This document shows positions 41,101-49,080 of a stretch of 64,000 nt of DNA, piece by piece. Numbering within the stretch: position 1 is the stretch's first letter; each line of letters opens with the position of its first letter. The notes below the pieces were generated by a model. It was not told where the DNA came from, searched no databases, and saw only the letters and a list, made by a program, of their open reading frames with translations. The DNA is taken from the NCBI GenBank assembly GCA_032622095.1, contig CP136069.1, forward strand, positions 33,518,194 to 33,582,193, given 5' to 3'. The translations under genes and the position numbers were made by a program. The DNA comes from Siphonodentalium dalli (Eukaryota > Mollusca > Scaphopoda > Gadilida > Siphonodentaliidae).

Positions 41101-44100
41101 TCCAAGTACATTGCTCCTCTTGATGAATTGATTTGCAAGCGTGAGTCGCGTGAGTCAATCAAGTGGTCCGACGACGGTCGTTCTTCATTTCTGTCTGCTC
41201 AACGTCACTTGATGAATAGTAAATCTATCGTATTACCAAACAGAGATGGCACCTTATGGATCATGACTGATTGGTCGGTAAAACAACGCGGCATCGGCGC
41301 AACATTATACGTGTTACACGACAATGTTCTATGGCCGGCCGGTTTCTTCAGCGCCAATTTGAGAAAATATCAGGTTACATGGATTCCATGCGAAATAGAG
41401 GCGCTCAGTATCTCCGCAGCGATAAAACAGTTCAGTCCATACATCGTTCAGTCGAAGCACCATGCTTGTTTACTTACCGACAGTAAGCCTTGCGTATAAG
41501 CGTATGAAAAACTATGCCGTGGTGAATTTTCCGCCAGTCCGCGTGTTTCTACATTTCTCGCAGCTGTAAGTCGTTACCAGATTTCTGTTCGTCACCTGCC
41601 TGGCCATGCAAATTTGATATCAGATTTTGCGAGTAGAAACGCACCAGATTGTACAACGAAAGACTGTCGAATTTGTTCATTCATCGAAGAGACAGAAGAG
41701 TCTGTGGTTCGACAAACCTGTGTAAAAGATGTTATTTCTGGTCAAGTGCGACTTCCATTCGTAAGCAGATTGGCTTGGACACATTCTCATCTCATTCAAG
41801 GCACTAGACCCTCAAAAAAACTCACCAACATCAAAGATGTTAAAAGATACTTGAACTCTGTAACCATCGCAAAGGACGGATTGTTAGTTGTCAAACGCCA
41901 AGAGCCCTTATGTCGTGACCGTGAATGAATTGTCGTTCCCCGTGGTGTAATAGATGGACTTGCAACCGCAATACACCTGAAGTTGTTCTGAAACGAAATC
42001 GTCAGCTTATACTCGTTCTTCGTGAATGTATTACATCATATACTGACGCAGTGTTGATAGAGAATGAACAAGGCGAAACTTTACGATGTGCATTAATCCA
42101 ACTGTGCTTACGGATGAGACCTTCAGAAGGACCTAAAGCAGTAATCAGAACAGACTGTGCACCCGGTTTCCAGTCAATTCGGGAGGATAAACTTCTTAAT
42201 AAGGCTACTGCTGTTGCGAGGATGAATTCAAGAATTAGGTAGCGCGGTCTATTGGCTCGTGAAATGTGGACACAACGTGACCAATACACAAATGAACAAT
42301 TGCCGGTCAATGATAGAAATCTTATTCTTGAACAACATTCAGCACGTGTCGCTAATCATCCGTCTAGTGAGATTTCGAAAGCACCATCAGGAAATCGTCA
42401 TCCGGAAGCTCAAATAACTGTTGGAGACCTTGTGTATCTATATGCGGATCGTGACAAACATCACCCTCGAGAAAGTTATTTGGTCCTATCTGTCAATGGA
42501 GAATGGTGTAACCTACGGAAATGCAGTGGTTCTTAGTTACGAGCAACGTCGTACCGTGTAAAGAGATCAGAATGCTATTGCATTGTACCAGATAGCATAT
42601 TTTCCGAACACCCAGTGATACCATTCGATACTAGTCAATCCGATGATGATTCTCTACAGGACAATAACTTTGATTCACAGAAGGATGTCATTCCGACTGC
42701 GACAAAAGTGTTCCCACCTATCCCACCGGATATTATAGGGAATTATGACAGTCATGAGGATCAACCATCGATCGACTTCACAGGACAATGACTCGGTCTC
42801 TGTTGTACCCGAACCACCCCGTTGTGATGATGACTCGACTGATACTTCGACAGCTGCAGATAGTTCGCAGTTAGACATTCCTCGAAGGTCAACCAGAAAT
42901 CGTCGAACACCGAGGTACTTAAGTGACTATGTACCGGAATAGTAACTCTTTAACTCGAAAGAAGAAGAAAAAAGTGGTTACGCCATTGGGTTACACGGTT
43001 TAATGAGACTGTTCGGCATTGCCATTGTGTTACACGATTTACTTAGACTGTTCAGGGCGACATTCGAATAACGAATTACTTCTGACATTTTTGGGTTTTG
43101 TAAGGCTCGACAAATTAAACGGTTTAACCTGATCAATTTAATACAGTGTTCAGAATTACATCTACATAATTGTGGCGATAAATATAAATTATAATATAAT
43201 TATAATATAAAATATTATTCATTAGTTAGCGCTAATATAGGCGCTAACTAATGAATAATATTATTTGATTGACTTGTTAAATAACATCTAATAAATATTC
43301 ATCTTATTCACAACTTTAAGGAGTCCTTCTGGCACACGAGAATATTTATCGCCGTTTGTGAACTCGGCGCATATATAATTGATAGAACAGACCTCCATTA
43401 TGATGATCGTGTCCTTATTTGTTTAAAATACGTATCAATTGACATATACACACCCGTTCCCTCATTAAAATCAACATATATCGCCCATTTTAGGGGAACT
43501 CCGCAAAGCACCTCCGAAAATAGGGACCTACTGCAAATCGACGCACCCAATGCAATTTGTAAACAAATACGATTGACATTCGTTTTAACGAGGTGAGCTT
43601 TAATTAAATGAAAGAAGCAATGTTACATATAAACTATTTGTTATGGACTCAGCCAGTGTGCCATATATCTGTGTCAACTAAGGTCGCTTTGCGTGGTAAA
43701 AGTGAAAAGTGAAAGTGGAAATTCGGAAAATCCTATTGAAAATGAAAGTACAATTTTCGGGAATTCCGCGGCAGATTAAGAGAATCGATACTACTAAAAG
43801 TGAATGTACGATTCCTGGAATTCTATCAGATATCGCGACCCTGCTCGTTTTCGTGATCATATGTTATATAGGGCCTATATGACCACGAAAACGAGTCGAG
43901 TCACGATACATCCATCGGTACAAACACATTGTGTATACGATACAATTTTGACTTGATGAACAGAAAATAAAAGATCGTGGTTACTCCAACAGAACAGGCA
44001 TCCGCACTCCAATTAAAATTACCCATAATTTATTTCACTACACCAGGGGCTCCCAATGGGTTATACATTATTTTCAGGCTATCAGATTATTTATATTTTC

Positions 44101-47100
44101 AAGAACATATTACTACATCGGTGACTTTAAGTTTACAATTTCAGCCTGTCCTGACTCGACCACACAAAGTCAAAATCTCCAAAACAACTTACACCACCTT
44201 GTGGCATAACTAGCAATATTATATATGAAGCATTGATCGCCGTCAAACCGTCTCGTGTGAACATAAATGGGTTGCTGTCAAACCAGTCTCGTGTGAACAT
44301 AAATGGGTCGCTGTCAATCCGGTCTCAGTGGTTCTACATTGTTAGAAATTACTGTCGGCTCGACGGTTTCGGGCCGTCATAATCGACGGTCCCATACCGT
44401 TTCATCAGTTTGACGGTCCCATACCGTTATTTTATGTGCCCATGAAAATTGTCTAAATTAAATATGTTCGTGATTCAAAGTCGTGCCGTCAAAATTCAAT
44501 AGTATATTTATATATACGGCAATGACTCCATACAGTATGACTGAATCTTACTCTGCTGATATTGAATATGTATTATTAATGCAGCATTCATTCTATGTTA
44601 TGCGAGCCGTACGAATTATCATGAGTACGGTACGTAATTCTCATTCTGGGGTTAAGTTCCTGCTTTAGTAATCAGCTAATTTCTTCGCCATTTTATGATT
44701 TATCGTTGATAGCAAACTGTTGTTTTTTTAGAAACAGTTACCTTTTCGGCTGTGGACAGTTGTTAAGATGGTCTGATTTCGGTTGCTTTGATAACCGGAC
44801 AAGTTGCAATTCAGCGAATAACGGCTTAATCATTGACAATTTCCACTACATTTGAGAGTAGAGATTCATGTCAATCATGGCATGATCCGGGGTCTGACTT
44901 CATTCGACGTATTGCTGATGTTGCAATTGCAGTGTTGTGACTTAGTATCAAAACACTGGCACATTTACTGACACCGGAGGATACAGGTACAATTAACACA
45001 AGCTTCGATGTCAACCAATAGTGACAATAATAACAACAACGACTCAACGAGCAGCTATTACTATTATAATGTTGACAGTCCAGTTGACAGTTTTCTGAAT
45101 CTGATTGTTTCAAAGCACATGCACGTACATTTACAAGAGAGGATATACATGTACATGTACTGTATGTACCAGTGTAATTCACAAGAGCTTCAGTGTCAAC
45201 AATAACACTGTAAACAATGAACTGATGCCGCGCAGTGACGGATGATCACATATCTACAATTCCAACTTTACAATTACACGGACAAATTCATCCCGTGTTC
45301 ATAAATTTCCAATGAAACGTGTGGATATGAGACATTGTCATCATTCGCCATGTTATCGTCAAGTTACTACGACAATTTACCGGGAGTACACTATTGGTTG
45401 GATGTTCTTATCAAACTATGTTTGGCTGACTCTCTGATATTGATACTAAGTCAGTGTCGTGATACCAGTATACAGTTTGATGCATCATGCTTTAATATTT
45501 GAAAATGGAAAATGTGCGACTACAGGAGAACATTGTGGGCAAGTTTTCGCGCACAGTTATTATGGGATCTGCTGTTGTCTTGAAGGTTCCAATCCCATCT
45601 AGCTGTTATTGATATACAGTATCAGTAAAAAAAATTGTATATTTTCGCGCCAAATATTGCAATAATATTGCAAGTGGAAACGCTTATAAGCATGTCGCAA
45701 GTGATATTATTGCAATATTTTGCGCTTAATATCTCATAATTTTGCGTGTAATATTGCGACATCTTGCGCTCAAAATTGTGACATTTAAATCAAATTATTG
45801 CTTCTTCTATATTGTTTATTGTATAAATAGAGACAATGTTTTAGATATGTATATAATTATAGTTGTAAATGCTATATGTACACTATATGTACACTATATG
45901 CACAGTATTTATCTAATATAAATATAACACTATCGGGTCTGTATGAAATTTAGCGCTCTTAATATCGCAATATTTTGCGTTCAAAATTGCAATAATAAAC
46001 GCGACAGATTTTTGGTAGTGTGCTATAATCACGCCTTTGTTTTTAAATTAAGCACACTCAATATCGCAATAAAGGTGCGCCTAAAAATACCACTTCCTCT
46101 GACTGGTACTGTCATGATGTACGGATTTACCTGTTAAAACAAAAACTGTGTTTACAAGTGACTGGACAATTTCACGCCTTACATCTGTGAAACATGTAGC
46201 TTTGTTCTTTTTATGGCTTACAAGGGCATGCCGATTCATGTTTTAGAATGGTCGAAATTAGTATTACTCATAACTGAATAGTGATGGGTTGGCTTATCAG
46301 CTATTACTAGTATCGTTTGTTATTTAAAGCCATGTTTATACAGTAGTTAGTGTAAGGCGAACACATTACGCGTGTGCAGCGTTTTCCGGATTAAATTCTA
46401 CGAGGCTGATAACAAGCTTGATCCTCTGCAAACTGCACAGTTTCATAAGTATTGTCTATCACTTTATGCATTGAGGATTTACATTTCATCAAAACTATGA
46501 TCGTAACATAAGAACTAAGATGTATTTTTCAGTTACGAATAATACTAGATTCGTCCATTCAAAAACATATGAATCGTAATGCCTACCGGGATATCATATT
46601 GTCACCATGGGAACCTGACTAATTATATGGCAAATTAGCAAATTAAGAGCAAAAAATTGGTGTTGACCCATGAAAAATACCATTGGTCTGACCTTTTTAG
46701 TTACGATCTTGATAATAATTAAACGGTGCTAAACCGTTAAAAATACAACGGTCTGACAGTTATTGGTTACTGTCTGCCCGTTATTTAAACGGTTTTATAC
46801 CGCGGAACATGCTACGGTCTGACCGTATGTTTAACGGTCAAATATTGGCAGCGATGTTGCGCGGTCTCAGACCGTTGAAACGACGGTATTTTTCTAACAG
46901 TGTAGTGTTATGCCGGAATTCTTATAGAAATTATATTCGGAGATCGTTCGCTCAATGTGAAATATACGTACTTGGCGAGTTCTGCAAAATTACAAAGGCA
47001 CTTGTGGACATATTGGACAGCAGCAATCCAACCAGATCACTCCTGTTAATACGGGGTGGTTTGTGCTGTCGGGGTCGGATACAGCTCTGTTCATTATCAG

Positions 47101-49043
47101 CTTCCCCCGTCTCCGTTGCGTTCTGACAGAAGCACATCGGATGTCGGATTGCGACCGGAAGGCCATGCGCAAACAAGTCATTGACCTCCCACGGAATAAG
47201 TTTGTCTGTAGGCTTCCCGAATGTGGTTATTGCATCGAAGATTTCTTTGTGCGCATTTAATAAGATGAGACTATAATTCTGGTCCAAAAGATTAACACCT
47301 GAAATGACATGTCGGATATATTGTTTGGCTGGGTTTAAAGTGACATAATGCACTCTAATTGAGTAAGGTTGCACACGTATCGTCACTAAACAGAACATAG
47401 AAGATTAGATGGACATCGTTCTTATGTTTGCTATTGATAACGAGCCATCGCGTGATAAAACCTTGTTATGTAAATATTACTGTTAAAGTGGCGCTGTGAC
47501 AATCATATTCTCAACAAACAATTGGTAATTTGCTGAAACTTTTTGAGTCATACTTATCAAATCGCCACCGAAGAGTGGTTGTAGATAGTGACAATTCAGA
47601 ATGGAATAATGTAAGAGCTGGTGTGCCTCATGGATATATAATCGGACCTCTCCTCTTTCTAAATTACATCAATGATAAATAAGAAAATGTTAATTGCTAT
47701 ATTCCTCTATGTGTTTAATTTGATTAATATGGATATCTCCAGACTGGTGGTTTGGTCCATTGAATGGCTTATTACCTTCAATGAACTACAAACCGAATCC
47801 CTTCTTATTTCCCGTAAACAACAACACGCAGGTCACGCCTCTCTTATAATGGCAAATAGTACTATTGAAGTGGTAAAGTATCATAGACATCTTGGAGTCA
47901 CGGTTGATCACTCAAGTACATGGATTGCGCACATTGATGAGATTACTGATAAGGCATGGACAAGAATTAACCTCATGAGAAAATATAAACATGTGTTATC
48001 TAGAAATACCCTTCAAAAAAGTATGCTTTGCTTTTATCCGCCCATTATTAGAATTTGCTGCACCAGTATGGGACAACTGTGGTAAAACATTGAGTGACCG
48101 TCTCGAAAAAAATCAACATGAAGCGGCAAGAGTAGTTTCAGGAGCAACGCGAAGTATTAGAACTGATAATATAATCGCTTATCTTGGCTGGGAATCTTTA
48201 GAGTACAGACGCAAAAAATTGAAATTGCAGCAATTTTACAAAAAGTTCCACAGATCATCTCTTCAGTATATATATAACATGGTGAACCACGAGAACCCCA
48301 GGCGCAGAATGATATGCCTTTAGGAAAACCACTCTAGGGCCCCCTCGTTCCGATCACTCTTCGTACTTTGATTCTTTTCTGCCGTCTGCAACCAGATTAT
48401 GGAATGATTTACGCCCTGAATTGAAAACAGCAAAATCATTTGAATTATTTAAATCACTACTAGATGCAGGCAAGCGCCTCAATGTAAGAAGAACGTTTCA
48501 CTTAAATTGTTGCTTAAAATGAAAAGCCCAAATTATTCACACACAACTCCGACTCAAACAGCAGCAGCCTTAATAAAGACATCCATGAAAATCACTTAAG
48601 AAAAATAACAAGTGTACAAGTGGTGACATAGATAGTGCAGATCACTTCATATTAGTCTGTCCAAGATACAGTTAAATTAGAAATGAATGCTTCATGTCAA
48701 TAGAAAAGAAATTTATGTCCAGTCACATACTCCTGATTGGGTCAAATTCTATCCCCCTTAATACGAACTACAACATTTTTAAAGCAACACAAACTTTTAT
48801 AAGCAGGAAGGAAGGTTTTAGTTGTTTAATATGTATGAAATCTTATACTAATTCTAAATTGTATCCACAAATGATTACCTTGATAACCATCTAACATATT
48901 TGTTTGACTCAGTGAATTTCCATCAGTCATAAGTATCCCTAATAATTTAAAAACGAAAAGAACATTAAATTTAACAGTGAAAAAGATGCATTAAATATTC
49001 ATTAACACAAGGCAGTTGTAGCACACACATGCACTATCTCTCT

Positions 49044-49080
<37 letters not shown>

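Larger units (their letters stand above)
38166..43175 (+). mobile_element. decayed Ty3/gypsy-like LTR retrotransposon
   Basis: About 5 kb in the intron between iGluR exons b and c, antisense to the gene. Direct repeats of roughly 200 bp bound it (38166-38366 and 42979-43175). Internal order is gag, aspartic protease, reverse transcriptase, RNase H, integrase remnants, then a basic tail, which is the Ty3/gypsy order. Several frameshifts, one clear nonsense codon and two deletions in the integrase make it defective. The RT catalytic motif is LADDLY rather than the usual Y-x-DD. LTR ends do not show an obvious TG...CA, and no flanking duplication was identified, so the limits are approximate. 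Confidence 0.82.

Noticed and set aside
44380-44410. CTGATGAAACGG on the minus strand, resembling a hammerhead core
   Set aside because: No room for helix II between the two core words, and no matching helix I or III.
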